Assembly (NCBI GenBank): GCA_029856045.1
Contig: JAHQWG010000016.1
Span: forward strand, 163,921 to 227,920
Source: Promethearchaeia archaeon
GTDB taxonomy: Archaea > Asgardarchaeota > Lokiarchaeia > Sigyniarchaeales > SOKP01
Direction: 5' to 3'
Length of the DNA stretch: 64,000 nt
Made by a program: the position numbers and the translations under genes. Positions within the stretch are counted from its first letter, which is position 1; each line of letters starts with the position of its first letter. Below, one piece after another: positions 43,418 through 53,434 of this stretch. The notes beneath the pieces were generated by a model. That model saw nothing but the letters and a program-made list of their open reading frames with translations. It made no database searches and was not told the DNA's origin.

Positions 43418-45607
43418 ATGAAAATGTTGAATTTAGCAGAAAAAAAATATGAATTAAAAAAAATAGCAAGAGGTTATACAAATCGGACCCTTTATATCAA
43501 TTTAACAAAAAATGAAATCTTAATTAAACCAGTTACCAATGAAATGAAAGATAAATTTATTGGTGGCAAAGGATTCGATCTCTGGCTTATGTGGAATGCT
43601 CTACCTAAAGATCGAATTGTAAAATGGGATGATCCAGAAAATGAAATTTGTATCTCATCTGGTCCGCTTGGAGGTAATACATTTTACCCAGGTTCTGGAA
43701 AATCAATAGTCACAACAATATCTCCATTAACAGGAATAATAATTGATAGTAATGTTGGTGGTTATTTTGGGCCATATTTGAAATTTTCTGGATTTGATGC
43801 ACTGGAAATTCATGGAAAAGCAAAACAAGAAATTATAATTTTTATTGATGGAATAAATGGAATTATTCGCATTGAAGAAATAAATGATTTTGAAAATCTT
43901 TCAAATGACTCTCATTTACTCACGCAACAATTAACGGAAAAATATGCAAAAGATGAAAATGAAAAAATTCAAATTTCTGTTGTAAGTACAGGTTCAGCTT
44001 CTAAACATACTAAATGGGGAATGTTAAATTTCTCTTGGTATAGTCGCAAACGTAAATGGGCTTCATGCAAACAAGCAGGACGCGGTGGAGTTGGAACTGT
44101 CTTTGCTGATAAAAATCTCAAAGCTTTAATTTGTCGGTCTCCCAAAGTTGATTTAGAAATAAATAACCCAGCAGATTTTGATACAGCTCGTAAGATCGGT
44201 AAAAAACATAACCAAGAGATTATTAAATATGATCCAATACAAAATGAAATGAGATCTGTGGGAACAGGACATCTCCCAGAGATCATGAATGTATATGATC
44301 TTCTCCCAACTGAAAATTTTCGTTTTGGGTCTCATAAGGTAATAAAAGATAATAAAATTCCTCTCAATCGAGAAGCATGGCGTAAAATTTTTTCTGGGGA
44401 ATCTGGTAGTGATGGTTGTTGGTTTGGTTGTACACTCAGTTGTTCTCACTATTGTAGGGAACATAAAGTAATAACTGGTCCTTATAAAGATCAAAAAGTT
44501 ATTGTAGATGGTCCGGATTATGAAACTATTGCAGGTTGTGGTCCAAATTGGGGTGTTTGGGACCCCAAATGGTTATTAGAAACAAATTTCTACTGTGATA
44601 CATACGGTCTCGATACAATCTCTGTAGGAACAGGAATTGCTTTTGTTATGGAATGTTATGAAGCTGGAATTTTAAATAAAGAAATCACTAGTGGACTAGA
44701 ACTTAATTTTGGTAATGCTTTTGCTGCTTTAGAACTAATCCATCAAATGGCTGAAGGGAAAGGGTTTGGTTTAATTGTAGGACAAGGTATTCATATAATG
44801 AAAAACATTTTTGCTGAGAAATATGGAGCAGATCCTAAATTTCTTCATGATATTGGTATGGAACATAAAGGTTTAGAATTCTCTGAATATGTTACCAAAG
44901 AATCATTGGCTCAACAAGGAGGATATGGACTTACTCTAAAAGGACCGCAACATGATGAGGCATGGTTAATATTTGAAGATATGGTTAGAAAATCTATTCC
45001 AACATTTGAAGACAAGGCTAAAGCATTATGTTGGTTTCCTTTCTGGAGAACATGGTTCTCATTAAATGGACTCTGTAAATTACCATGGAATGATGTTCAA
45101 CCTCCAAATAATGTTGAATATCCTGTTAGAGACCCAAAAACTAAAGAACTTCTCCGTGCAAGGATTCCAAACCATGTAGAGTGGTATTCACAATATTTCT
45201 CAGCTGTAACTGGTCGCAAATCTACTCCTAAGGATCTTATTAGAATGTCTGAGCGAGTGTATAACTTTCAAAGAATTTTTAATATCCGACAAGGTAAGGG
45301 TCTTCGAGAACATGATTCCAATTTACCCTATAGAGCTGTTGGTCCTGTAACGCCTACTGAATATGAGAGTCGTTTAGAGAGATATGATGATCAAATTAAA
45401 GATATTGGAATTAATATTAAGGGAAAAACAACAGAGGAAAAAATTAGGATTCTACGGGAGTATCGAGAAAAACAATATGAAATGCTTCAAGATGCTGTTT
45501 ATAAACATCGTGGCTGGAATAATAAGGGTTGTCCAACGATTGAAAAAGCCAAAGAATTAGGAATTGCATTTGATGATGTTATTTCTGTGATTCTTCCCTA
45601 CCAATAA
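43418..45607 (+). CDS. Aldehyde ferredoxin oxidoreductase (AOR) family protein
   Basis: A 729-residue tungsten-pterin enzyme of the AOR family, which oxidises aldehydes or related substrates with ferredoxin. The N-terminal pterin domain has IGGKGFDLWL, SGPLGGNTFYPGSGK and GPYLKFSGFDALEI; the [4Fe-4S] ligands are in CWFGCTLSC (about 334-342), and a later Cys (NGLCKLPW) completes the set. It is longer than classic AOR (about 605 residues) because of an extended C terminus. It is 38 bases upstream of a two-subunit FAD dehydrogenase, so its substrate may be an aldehyde or oxo acid from amino-acid breakdown. Confidence 0.88.
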   Translation: MKMLNLAEKKYELKKIARGYTNRTLYINLTKNEILIKPVTNEMKDKFIGGKGFDLWLMWNALPKDRIVKWDDPENEICISSGPLGGNTFYPGSGKSIVTTISPLTGIIIDSNVGGYFGPYLKFSGFDALEIHGKAKQEIIIFIDGINGIIRIEEINDFENLSNDSHLLTQQLTEKYAKDENEKIQISVVSTGSASKHTKWGMLNFSWYSRKRKWASCKQAGRGGVGTVFADKNLKALICRSPKVDLEINNPADFDTARKIGKKHNQEIIKYDPIQNEMRSVGTGHLPEIMNVYDLLPTENFRFGSHKVIKDNKIPLNREAWRKIFSGESGSDGCWFGCTLSCSHYCREHKVITGPYKDQKVIVDGPDYETIAGCGPNWGVWDPKWLLETNFYCDTYGLDTISVGTGIAFVMECYEAGILNKEITSGLELNFGNAFAALELIHQMAEGKGFGLIVGQGIHIMKNIFAEKYGADPKFLHDIGMEHKGLEFSEYVTKESLAQQGGYGLTLKGPQHDEAWLIFEDMVRKSIPTFEDKAKALCWFPFWRTWFSLNGLCKLPWNDVQPPNNVEYPVRDPKTKELLRARIPNHVEWYSQYFSAVTGRKSTPKDLIRMSERVYNFQRIFNIRQGKGLREHDSNLPYRAVGPVTPTEYESRLERYDDQIKDIGINIKGKTTEEKIRILREYREKQYEMLQDAVYKHRGWNNKGCPTIEKAKELGIAFDDVISVILPYQ

Positions 45608-45648
45608 AATATATAGAATAAAAAATCTTATTAGAAAATTGAGTTTTG

Positions 45649-47736
45649 ATGGAAAATATAACTAATCATCCCATCCTTAAGATACCTAAAAGAAAATTAG
45701 TTAATTTTAGTTTTAATGGAAAAAAAATAACGGGGTTTGAAGGAATGGTGATTTCCTCAGCTCTTTTTATGAATAAAATCAAAATTTTTGGTCATCATGC
45801 AAAAGATAACAGCCCTCAAGGTATTTTTTGTTCTAATGGGCAGTGTGCTCAATGCACAGTTATTGTCAATGGTAAACCTGTAAAATCTTGTATGACTCCA
45901 CTTAATGATGGTATGATAATAGAAAGCTGTGAGGGTTTGCCGGAATTACCAGATGATGATAAACTGGTCTCAGTGGGAGACCCACCAATAATAGAAACTC
46001 AATTGTTAATAATAGGTGCTGGACCTGCTGGTCTTTCAGCTTGTCAAATCCTTGGAGAAAAAGGGATTCAAGTAATTATAATTGATGATAAAGACAGACC
46101 TGGTGGAAAATTAGTCCTTCAAACTCATAAATTTTTTGGCTCTCAAGAAGATGTATATGCAGGTAAACGAGGCATAGATATTGCAGAAATTCTCAGTGAG
46201 GCAGTTCGCTCCTTATCTAATGTGGATATTTGGCTTAACAGTACTGCTTTAGCTGTTTTTAGCGATGGTTTAATTGGTATCTTAAAAAATAATGAAGAAT
46301 ATGTTATAGTAAAACCAAAATATCTCTTAATTGCTACAGGAGCAAGAGAACAAATGCTAATATTTCCAGGTAATACCCTTCCAGGAGTATATGGTGCTGG
46401 TGCATTTCAGACCTTAGTTAATCGGGATTTAATTAAAGCTGCAGAACGTATCTTCATCGTAGGTGGCGGTAATGTGGGATTAATTGCAGGATATCATGCA
46501 CTCCAAGCTGGTATTGAAGTTATTGGTTTGATTGAAGCACTACCCCAATGTAGTGGATACAAGGTCCATGAAGATAAACTTAGATTTTTGGATGTTCCGA
46601 TTTATACAAGTCATACTGTTTTATCAGCAAATGGAGATAATAAAGTAGAATCTATTACTATTGGACAAGTAGATAAAAATTTTAATATACTTCCTGGAAC
46701 CGAAATAACTTTTGCTGTTGATGCTATTTTAATTGCAGTTGGCTTAAACCCAGTAGATGAATTTTATCATAAAGCTAAGGAATATAAATTGAAAGTTTGG
46801 GTGGCTGGTGATGCTCAAGAGATAGCAGAGGCATCTGCAGCAATTTTTACGGGCAAAATTGAAGGAATTAAAATATTAAAGGAAATGGGACTTAATACAA
46901 TAGATAATGTTGATGAACTTGAAGAAAAAGCAAGTATTATGAAATCAAAACCCCTTCCTCCTGTTCAATTAGATGTTCCAGATATAGAAGAAGGAATCTT
47001 TCCTGTTTTCCATTGCATTCAAGAAATCCCATGCAATCCTTGCACTTCTGTATGCCCTCAAAAGCAGATTGAAACGATTGACGGTTCAATAATGCAATTA
47101 CCATATTTTAAAGGGGAGAAAGAATGCACTGGTTGTGGACGATGTATAGCTGTATGCCCTGGTTTAGCAGTGACTTTAATTGATTATCGTAAGGATAAAA
47201 ACAATCCAATTGTTACTTTTCCATTTGAAATGACTACTGAAAAGTTAAAGATGGATCAAATAATTACAATAGTTGGTAATCATGGCGAATTAGGCCAATT
47301 TAAAGTAATTAAATCTAGAATTATTAAAGATTTTCCACTCACTCAACTTGTATCCATCAAATTACCATCTAAAATTGCTAAACGTGCCGTGGGTATTAGA
47401 TTACAACCATCAATTGTTAGAGAACCTTTAGAACTTTACTATAAACACCCTCTTGCTAATGATACCATTGTATGTCGATGTGAACGAGTAACGGTTGGTG
47501 AAATCAGAAAATGGATACGTAAAGGAATAACTGATTTTAATGAGCTTAAAGCTTTAACTCAAGTTGGAATGGGAGCATGTGGAGGCAAAACATGCACTCC
47601 TCTTATTTATCGCATCTTCAGTGAAGAAGGAGTATCTCTTGATGAAATTACCCCCGGAACATTACGTCCTTTATTAATAGAAGTCCCCATGGGTCTTTTT
47701 GCTCGAACAAAGGAGGAGGATAAATATCGAATATGA
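45649..47736 (+). CDS. FAD-dependent dehydrogenase large subunit (HcnB/PDH-alpha-like) with four Fe-S sites
   Basis: A 695-residue flavoprotein. Domains in order: an N-terminal [2Fe-2S] fold (C-x4-C-x2-C in CSNGQCAQC, with a distal Cys, about 60-85); an FAD/NAD-binding oxidoreductase (LLIIGAGPAGLSACQILG near 116-133 and FIVGGGNVGL); two ferredoxin-like [4Fe-4S] motifs (CNPCTSVCPQ and CTGCGRCIAVCPG, about 464-502); and a C-terminal BFD-like [2Fe-2S] domain (CRCERVTVGE, CGGKTC). This is the make-up of alpha subunits of opine/proline/hydrogen-cyanide-type dehydrogenases. The next gene is the beta subunit. Likely substrates are proline or other N-substituted amino acids, electrons passing to ferredoxin or NAD. 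ATG at 45649 is used. Confidence 0.85.
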   Translation: MENITNHPILKIPKRKLVNFSFNGKKITGFEGMVISSALFMNKIKIFGHHAKDNSPQGIFCSNGQCAQCTVIVNGKPVKSCMTPLNDGMIIESCEGLPELPDDDKLVSVGDPPIIETQLLIIGAGPAGLSACQILGEKGIQVIIIDDKDRPGGKLVLQTHKFFGSQEDVYAGKRGIDIAEILSEAVRSLSNVDIWLNSTALAVFSDGLIGILKNNEEYVIVKPKYLLIATGAREQMLIFPGNTLPGVYGAGAFQTLVNRDLIKAAERIFIVGGGNVGLIAGYHALQAGIEVIGLIEALPQCSGYKVHEDKLRFLDVPIYTSHTVLSANGDNKVESITIGQVDKNFNILPGTEITFAVDAILIAVGLNPVDEFYHKAKEYKLKVWVAGDAQEIAEASAAIFTGKIEGIKILKEMGLNTIDNVDELEEKASIMKSKPLPPVQLDVPDIEEGIFPVFHCIQEIPCNPCTSVCPQKQIETIDGSIMQLPYFKGEKECTGCGRCIAVCPGLAVTLIDYRKDKNNPIVTFPFEMTTEKLKMDQIITIVGNHGELGQFKVIKSRIIKDFPLTQLVSIKLPSKIAKRAVGIRLQPSIVREPLELYYKHPLANDTIVCRCERVTVGEIRKWIRKGITDFNELKALTQVGMGACGGKTCTPLIYRIFSEEGVSLDEITPGTLRPLLIEVPMGLFARTKEEDKYRI

Positions 47737-48889
47737 TGTAATCATAATCGGTTCGGGAAGTATTGGAGTTCCAACTGCATTAGCCACAGCTCATGATGGA
47801 CTTAAAACACTCGTTATTGAAGTATTACCTTCTCTTGCTCAAGGCGACAATAAACATGCAATTGGTGGAATTCGAGCAACTCATTCACAAAAAAGTAAAA
47901 TCTGGATTTGCCAAAGATCCATAGAAATCTTTTCTACTTGGAAAAAGAAGTACGGGGATGATATTTGGTGGGTTGAAGGGGGTTATGTTTTTATAGCAAT
48001 TACAGAAGAACAAGAGAAATTGCTAAAAGACACTGTTGATCTTCAAAAGAAATATGGCTTAAACATTGAATATGTTGATGCGGAAAAAATTAAGGTACTT
48101 ATACCTGGTATTAATGATCAAGGGTTATTGGGAGGAACTTTTAGCCCTAAAGATGGAAATGCTTCCCCTTTATTAGCCTTACATTCCTTTTATCAGCAGT
48201 CAATAAATTGGGGGGCAGAATATAAATTTAAAGAAAAAGTTATTGATATTTTAATATATAATAAGAAAGTAACTGCTGTTAAAACTACAAAGGGCACCTA
48301 TAAAACAAAAAATATAATTAATGCAGCTGGGGCTCTTGCAAAAAATATTGGTCAAATGGCTGGAATCGATATACCCGTGCAACCTGATTCTCACGAAGCT
48401 GGAATTACTGAACCTATTAAAAATTTTTTTTCACCTATGGTTGTTGATACACATCCCTGCTTAGATCCAAAATTTGGGAATTCAAAAAATTATTATTTCT
48501 ATCAGAATAAAGAAGGACAAATTATTTTCTGCCTTACTCCTGATCCAAGCAAATTTGGCACAGATCGAAGAGAAACAAGTTCCTTTTTACCGCAAATTTC
48601 AAAGAGGATGATTAAACTTTTACCTCGTTTGCGCAATATAAAAATAAGACGAACATGGCGAGGGTTATACCCAATGACTCTTGATGGAAATCCTATTATT
48701 GGACCTGTTAATAACCTTAAAGGATATATTAATGCTGTTGGGATGTGTGGACAAGGTTTTATGCTTGGTCCCGGGGTGGGGGAACTTCTAAGTCGTCTTT
48801 TAACTGGGAGAATTAACTCTCAAGATAATGAAATTTTTGAAGATCTTTCATTATATCGAAATTTTTATCAAGCAGAAGATTTAAAGTAA
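47699..48889 (+). CDS. DAO-family FAD oxidoreductase (dehydrogenase beta subunit)
   Basis: A 396-residue D-amino-acid-oxidase-fold flavoprotein resembling sarcosine oxidase beta, proline or hydroxyproline dehydrogenase beta. The FAD motif VIIIGSGSIGVPTALA starts 13 residues in, and GNPIIGPVNNLKGYINAVGMCGQGFMLGPG near the end is the second FAD-binding block. The upstream gene overlaps it by 38 bases. The only standard in-frame start before the fold is TTG at 47699, but a strong AGGAGGAGG (47710-47718) lies after it, and the ATG nearest that site is out of frame; an unusual start (ATA, ATC) may be used. With the preceding gene it should form a heteromeric amino-acid or opine dehydrogenase. Confidence 0.83.
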   Translation: MLEQRRRINIEYDVIIIGSGSIGVPTALATAHDGLKTLVIEVLPSLAQGDNKHAIGGIRATHSQKSKIWICQRSIEIFSTWKKKYGDDIWWVEGGYVFIAITEEQEKLLKDTVDLQKKYGLNIEYVDAEKIKVLIPGINDQGLLGGTFSPKDGNASPLLALHSFYQQSINWGAEYKFKEKVIDILIYNKKVTAVKTTKGTYKTKNIINAAGALAKNIGQMAGIDIPVQPDSHEAGITEPIKNFFSPMVVDTHPCLDPKFGNSKNYYFYQNKEGQIIFCLTPDPSKFGTDRRETSSFLPQISKRMIKLLPRLRNIKIRRTWRGLYPMTLDGNPIIGPVNNLKGYINAVGMCGQGFMLGPGVGELLSRLLTGRINSQDNEIFEDLSLYRNFYQAEDLK

Positions 48890-48990
48890 AAATTTAAATA
48901 AAGAAATTATGGTATAAATCAAGTTAATAATCAAAGTGGAAAAATTATGATAATAAACATTCAAGATTAATGAAATTAGAGGTGGATAAA

Positions 48991-49923
48991 ATGATAAGAC
49001 ATTTATTAAAGATATCTGATTTCACAAAAGAGGAGTCCGAGAGAATTATTAACAAAGCAATTGAAATCAAGGCAAAGATGGAAAATTATAATACTATTTT
49101 GAAAAATAAAACCCTTTTAATGCTTTTTGAGAAACCATCTTTAAGAACTCGTGTTTCTTTTGAAACAGGAATGGAACAACTTGGTGGTCATGCAATTTTT
49201 TATTCAATAAAAGATTCTCCTCTTGGAAAGAAAGAGAATATACATGATACAGCAAAAGTTACCTCAAGGTTTGTTGATTTGATTGCTGCTAGGGTTTTTA
49301 AAAGGGAGGATCTTCGAGAACTGGCAAAACACTCAGATGTTCCCGTTATAAATATGTTAGATGATTTTGCCCACCCTTGTCAAATCCTTAGCGATTTTCA
49401 AACTATTAAAGAGAAAAAAAATCGTCTTAAAAACTTGAAGATCTCATATTTTGGAGATGCTCATAATAACGTTACCTATGACCTTATGAGGATGACTGCA
49501 ATATTTGGTTTAAGAATGGATGTTGCATGTCCCAAGGGTGTAGAGTATTCCCCTGAGCAAGAAGTACTAGATGAGGTTGCAGAACTTTCAAGGAATACTG
49601 GAGCTGTAGTTAGGGTAATTGATAATGCCATAGAAGCCGCAAAGGAATCTGATATTGTATATACCGATTCATGGATGTCTTATGGAATTCCAGAAGAGCA
49701 AGAAGAAGAAAGAAAGAAAGATTTTATGCCCTATCAAGTAACCTCCATTATTATGTCAGCAGCAAAACCTGAAGCAATTTTCATGAATTGTCTACCTGCT
49801 ATGCGAGGATATGAACAGACCGCCGAAATTATTGACGGTCCTCAATCTATAGTCTTTGATCAGGCAGAAAATCGCTTGCATGCACAAAAAGCAATAATAT
49901 TATTTTTACTTGACAAATTTTAA
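48991..49923 (+). CDS. argF: Ornithine carbamoyltransferase
   Basis: A 310-residue enzyme that exchanges carbamoyl phosphate and ornithine for citrulline. Carbamoyl-phosphate loop SLRTRVSFE (about 50-58), HPCQILSD, the ornithine-side DSWMSYG and NCLPA are all present. The ATG at 48991 has GAGGTGG just upstream and matches the normal N terminus; an earlier ATG at 48970 adds seven residues. It is followed by carbamate kinase after 32 bases, indicating the catabolic direction: citrulline to ornithine plus carbamoyl phosphate, then ATP. No arginine deiminase is in the window. Confidence 0.95.
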   Translation: MIRHLLKISDFTKEESERIINKAIEIKAKMENYNTILKNKTLLMLFEKPSLRTRVSFETGMEQLGGHAIFYSIKDSPLGKKENIHDTAKVTSRFVDLIAARVFKREDLRELAKHSDVPVINMLDDFAHPCQILSDFQTIKEKKNRLKNLKISYFGDAHNNVTYDLMRMTAIFGLRMDVACPKGVEYSPEQEVLDEVAELSRNTGAVVRVIDNAIEAAKESDIVYTDSWMSYGIPEEQEEERKKDFMPYQVTSIIMSAAKPEAIFMNCLPAMRGYEQTAEIIDGPQSIVFDQAENRLHAQKAIILFLLDKF

Positions 49924-49955
49924 AAAAAAATGCCTAGTTTTGGAGAAAAATTATT

Positions 49956-50861
49956 ATGAAAACTTTAATCGTTGCGCTTGGTGGAAACGCGCTAATTAAG
50001 TTTGGAGAAGAAGGAACTACTGAAGAACAATTTAGAAATTTACGAACTCCAATCAGACAAATTGCCGAATTATCAAAGGAATATAATATCATTATAACAC
50101 ATGGAAATGGACCTCAAGTTGGAAACCTTCTACTGCAACAAGAGGCAACTAATGAAGTCACAAAAAGACCCTTGGGGATTTTAGTAGCTGAAACCCAAGG
50201 ACAAATTGGATATATGATCGAATCAACCTTGGATGAGGAACTTATGCGCCTTAATATTGATGTTGAAAAACTATTTCTTACTGTGTTGACATATGTACAA
50301 GTTGATCCTGAAGATCCAGCATTTAAACACCCAACTAAACCAATCGGACCTGCTTATTCAGAACCAGAACCTGGGTTTGTAAAAACTCCAAAAGGATGGC
50401 GACGAGTTGTTCCCTCTCCAAAACCCATCAAAATCTATCAATGGCGTGAAATTGAAAAATTAATCCAAGAAAATTTTATTGTAATTGCTTGCGGTGGTGG
50501 AGGAATTCCTGTGATAAAAGATGGTAGACGATTGCAAGGGGTTGAAGCTGTTATTGATAAAGATCTTGCTAGTGCAAAATTGGGCCAACAAGTTGGTGCA
50601 GACATTCTGTTAATTGCAACTGATGTTGAATATGTTGCCTTGAATTATAAAAAACCAAATCAAAGGAATCTATTAAACCTTTCAATTTCAGATGTAAAAA
50701 AATATCTAAAGGAAGGACAGTTCCCAACTGGAAATATGGGCCCAAAAATGGAAGCTGTTATAAACTTTTTGGAATCTGGTGGAGAAAAAGCAATTATAAC
50801 ATCAATTGAAAATATCAAAGTAGCATTGCACGGAAAAACAGGAACTCAAATATATAAATAA
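49956..50861 (+). CDS. arcC: Carbamate kinase
   Basis: A 301-residue amino-acid-kinase-fold enzyme that makes ATP from carbamoyl phosphate. It starts LIVALGGNALIKFGE, has HGNGPQVGNLLLQQ, CGGGGIPVI with DKDLASAKL, and the C-terminal GNMGPKMEA block. Full length. It forms a pair with argF (32 bases). Confidence 0.96.
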   Translation: MKTLIVALGGNALIKFGEEGTTEEQFRNLRTPIRQIAELSKEYNIIITHGNGPQVGNLLLQQEATNEVTKRPLGILVAETQGQIGYMIESTLDEELMRLNIDVEKLFLTVLTYVQVDPEDPAFKHPTKPIGPAYSEPEPGFVKTPKGWRRVVPSPKPIKIYQWREIEKLIQENFIVIACGGGGIPVIKDGRRLQGVEAVIDKDLASAKLGQQVGADILLIATDVEYVALNYKKPNQRNLLNLSISDVKKYLKEGQFPTGNMGPKMEAVINFLESGGEKAIITSIENIKVALHGKTGTQIYK

Positions 50862-50922
50862 GTAATTAAATTTAATTATTATTATCTATTGAAAAGAGAA
50901 AAATGATTGTATTATAGGACAT

Positions 50923-52182
50923 TTAATCAACAATTACATTTTCAATTATCTTCAAAGCCCAATCAATTTCTTTCTTGGTAATTATTAAAGGTGGAGCGAA
51001 ACGAATAGTTGTTGAATGAGTATCTTTGGCTAGAATTCCCTGTTCTTTTAGTTTCTCTACGAAATGTCTTGCCTCTCCCTCAAACTCAATGGCGATTAAT
51101 AAACCCTTTCCCCTTACTTCTTTAACCGGGACTTTTGTTTTCTTATTTGTGATCTTTTTTAATCCATCAATAAAATAAGCACCAATTTCTCTTGCTCGTT
51201 CTGCGAGATTTTCATTAATATGAACATCCAATGATTTCATAGCAACTGCAGCTGCTAGAGGGTTACCACCAAAGGTACTTCCATGGGTTCCTGGAGTTAT
51301 TATCTCTGGACCAATTATCTCAGCTGTTGTTACAACTGCTGAAACTGGATATACTCCTCCTCCAAGCGCTTTACCAAGTAGAAACATATCTGGTTTGACA
51401 TTTTCATGATCACACGCGAAAAGTTTTCCAGTCCTACAAAAACCCGTCTGTATTTCATCAACCATTAACAAAATATTATATTTAGAACAAATCTTTCTTA
51501 TCTTTCTTAAATATCCCTCTGGAGGGACTTTCACTCCCGCCTCTCCTTGGATTGGTTCAACTAAAAATGCTGCCACTTTTCCTGGACCAATTTCTAAGAT
51601 TGTATTTTCCAATTTTTCTGCATCTCCATAAGGGATAATTGTAAACCCAGGCGTAAAAGGACCAAAATTATCGAAATATCTTGCATGTTGAATATCTGTA
51701 CTTAATCCTACTAAAGTAATCGTTCTTCCGTGAAAATTATCATTACATACAATAATATTTGCCTCTCCTTTTGGTATCTTTTTCTTTATATAACTCCATG
51801 CTCTTGCTACTTTTAAACCTGTCTCCACTGCTTCTGCCCCCGTATTCATTGGCAAAGCCATTATCCCTGTTTTTTTTGGATTATTCACATGTGGCCCAAC
51901 AATATCACATAACTGTTTTAAATATGGTCCCATCATGTCATTATGGAATGCTCGAGAAGTTAGAGTTACTTTATCAGCTTGGTCTTTCAATGCTTTTATT
52001 ATTTCAGGATGACAATGTCCAGTATTTTGACTTGAATATGCTGATAAACAGTCAAGATATTTTTTTCCTTCTGGATCATATACCCAACACCCTTCTGCTT
52101 TTGATATAACTACAGAGATGGGATGATAATTATGAGCACCGTATTTTAAATCCATTTCAATGAATTCTTTTGAAGTTGGCAT
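50923..52182 (-). CDS. rocD: Ornithine aminotransferase
   Basis: A 419-residue class III PLP aminotransferase. GAEAVETGLKVAR, NFHGRT, VEPIQGEAGV, the Asp in MVDEIQTGFCRTG and the PLP Lys in LLGKALGGGVYPVSA match ornithine-oxo-acid transaminase more closely than acetylornithine aminotransferase. It would turn ornithine into glutamate semialdehyde (pyrroline-5-carboxylate), which ProC can reduce to proline. It is convergent with arcC. Confidence 0.93.
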   Translation of the reverse strand: MPTSKEFIEMDLKYGAHNYHPISVVISKAEGCWVYDPEGKKYLDCLSAYSSQNTGHCHPEIIKALKDQADKVTLTSRAFHNDMMGPYLKQLCDIVGPHVNNPKKTGIMALPMNTGAEAVETGLKVARAWSYIKKKIPKGEANIIVCNDNFHGRTITLVGLSTDIQHARYFDNFGPFTPGFTIIPYGDAEKLENTILEIGPGKVAAFLVEPIQGEAGVKVPPEGYLRKIRKICSKYNILLMVDEIQTGFCRTGKLFACDHENVKPDMFLLGKALGGGVYPVSAVVTTAEIIGPEIITPGTHGSTFGGNPLAAAVAMKSLDVHINENLAERAREIGAYFIDGLKKITNKKTKVPVKEVRGKGLLIAIEFEGEARHFVEKLKEQGILAKDTHSTTIRFAPPLIITKKEIDWALKIIENVIVD

Positions 52183-52462
52183 AAGATTTCAACTTTTGAC
52201 AAGAGTTTTTTATATCTATTTTTTTCTAATATAATTATTCTATTTTTATAAAATAATTAAATTTTATTATGATTTTATTGCTTATATAAACTTGAAGATT
52301 ATATTTATCATTTTACAATCAGATTTTGAGTAATTTGAGAGGAAAAACCAAATAATAAATAAAAATGTACTCTTTAAATACTTAAAACTAAGAAATATGG
52401 CATAGGTGGAATTTATTTATTGATCCATCTTTGGAATTATATTTTTAATTGGTGTTTTTATA

Positions 52463-53434
52463 TTGAATAAAGATCTAAAATCTCTTCTGAAATCTGCCAA
52501 ACTCCTCTTTATCGGAGGTAAAGGTGGCGTTGGTAAAACCACACTAGCATCTGCTTCAGCTATCTGGGCTGCAGAACATGGTAGAAAAACATTAATAATT
52601 AGTACTGATCCAGCACATTCTTTAGGTGATTCTTTAGATCAAAAATTACCACAAGGAGAAACCACTCAAGTGGAAAATGTTATCAATTTATTTGCTTTAG
52701 AAATTAATCCAAAAATCAATCTGGAAGAATATCAATCAGCTATGAATGTAAATCCACTTGATTCTATGCCTTTTGGAGATTCTTTGCCTTTTATGGAAGA
52801 TATTGGGAGTTTTGCGAGCATGAATCCTCCAGGAATAGATGAGGCAATGGCTTTTGGAAAAGTTTTGGAATTTATTGAGACGGAATCAGATTTTGATTTG
52901 GTAGTTTTTGATACAGCTCCAACAGGGCATACTTTACGTCTTCTTTCGTTACCAGATCTTTTATCTGGCTGGATTGGAAAATTAATATCTCTTCGTTTAA
53001 AATTAGGGAAAGTATTTGGTATGTTTAAAAAAATGTTCTCAAAAACTGAAGTGAAGGAGGAAGATCCATTTGAAATGTTTAAAAAATTAAAAAATTCAAT
53101 AGTAAATGCTAAGGATGAATTAAAGGATCCGTCAAAAACATCATTTATAGTCGTCATGATCTCGGAAGCTATGGCTCTTTATGAAACCGAGCGATTATTA
53201 AGGGGTCTTTATCAATATGAAATCCCTGTATCCAATATAATTATTAACCAATTATTTCCAGAATCTGTTGATTGTAAATTCTGCCAATCTCGACGTAATA
53301 TGCAAATGAAAAACCTAAAAGAGATTAGATATATTTATGAGGAAGATTTTAATTTAATAGAAATCCCTTTATTTGATAATGAAATTAAGGGCTATGAACA
53401 GTTAAAAAAATTAAGTAAATATTTATTTCAATAA
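52463..53434 (+). CDS. Get3/ArsA-family ATPase
   Basis: A 323-residue deviant-Walker ATPase. P-loop GKGGVGKTT (19-27), switch I DPAHSLGDSLDQ, switch II DTAPTGHTLRLL and a C-x2-C pair (CKFCQSRR near residue 270) are present, the last being the zinc-binding dimer site of Get3/TRC40. A hydrophobic, Met-rich insert (FGMFKKMF) lies in the client-binding region. The family delivers tail-anchored proteins to membranes in eukaryotes, or acts as the arsenite-pump ATPase; no ars genes are nearby, so the Get3-like role is likelier. TTG start. Its 3' end overlaps the thiolation gene by seven bases (convergent). Confidence 0.92.
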   Translation: MNKDLKSLLKSAKLLFIGGKGGVGKTTLASASAIWAAEHGRKTLIISTDPAHSLGDSLDQKLPQGETTQVENVINLFALEINPKINLEEYQSAMNVNPLDSMPFGDSLPFMEDIGSFASMNPPGIDEAMAFGKVLEFIETESDFDLVVFDTAPTGHTLRLLSLPDLLSGWIGKLISLRLKLGKVFGMFKKMFSKTEVKEEDPFEMFKKLKNSIVNAKDELKDPSKTSFIVVMISEAMALYETERLLRGLYQYEIPVSNIIINQLFPESVDCKFCQSRRNMQMKNLKEIRYIYEEDFNLIEIPLFDNEIKGYEQLKKLSKYLFQ

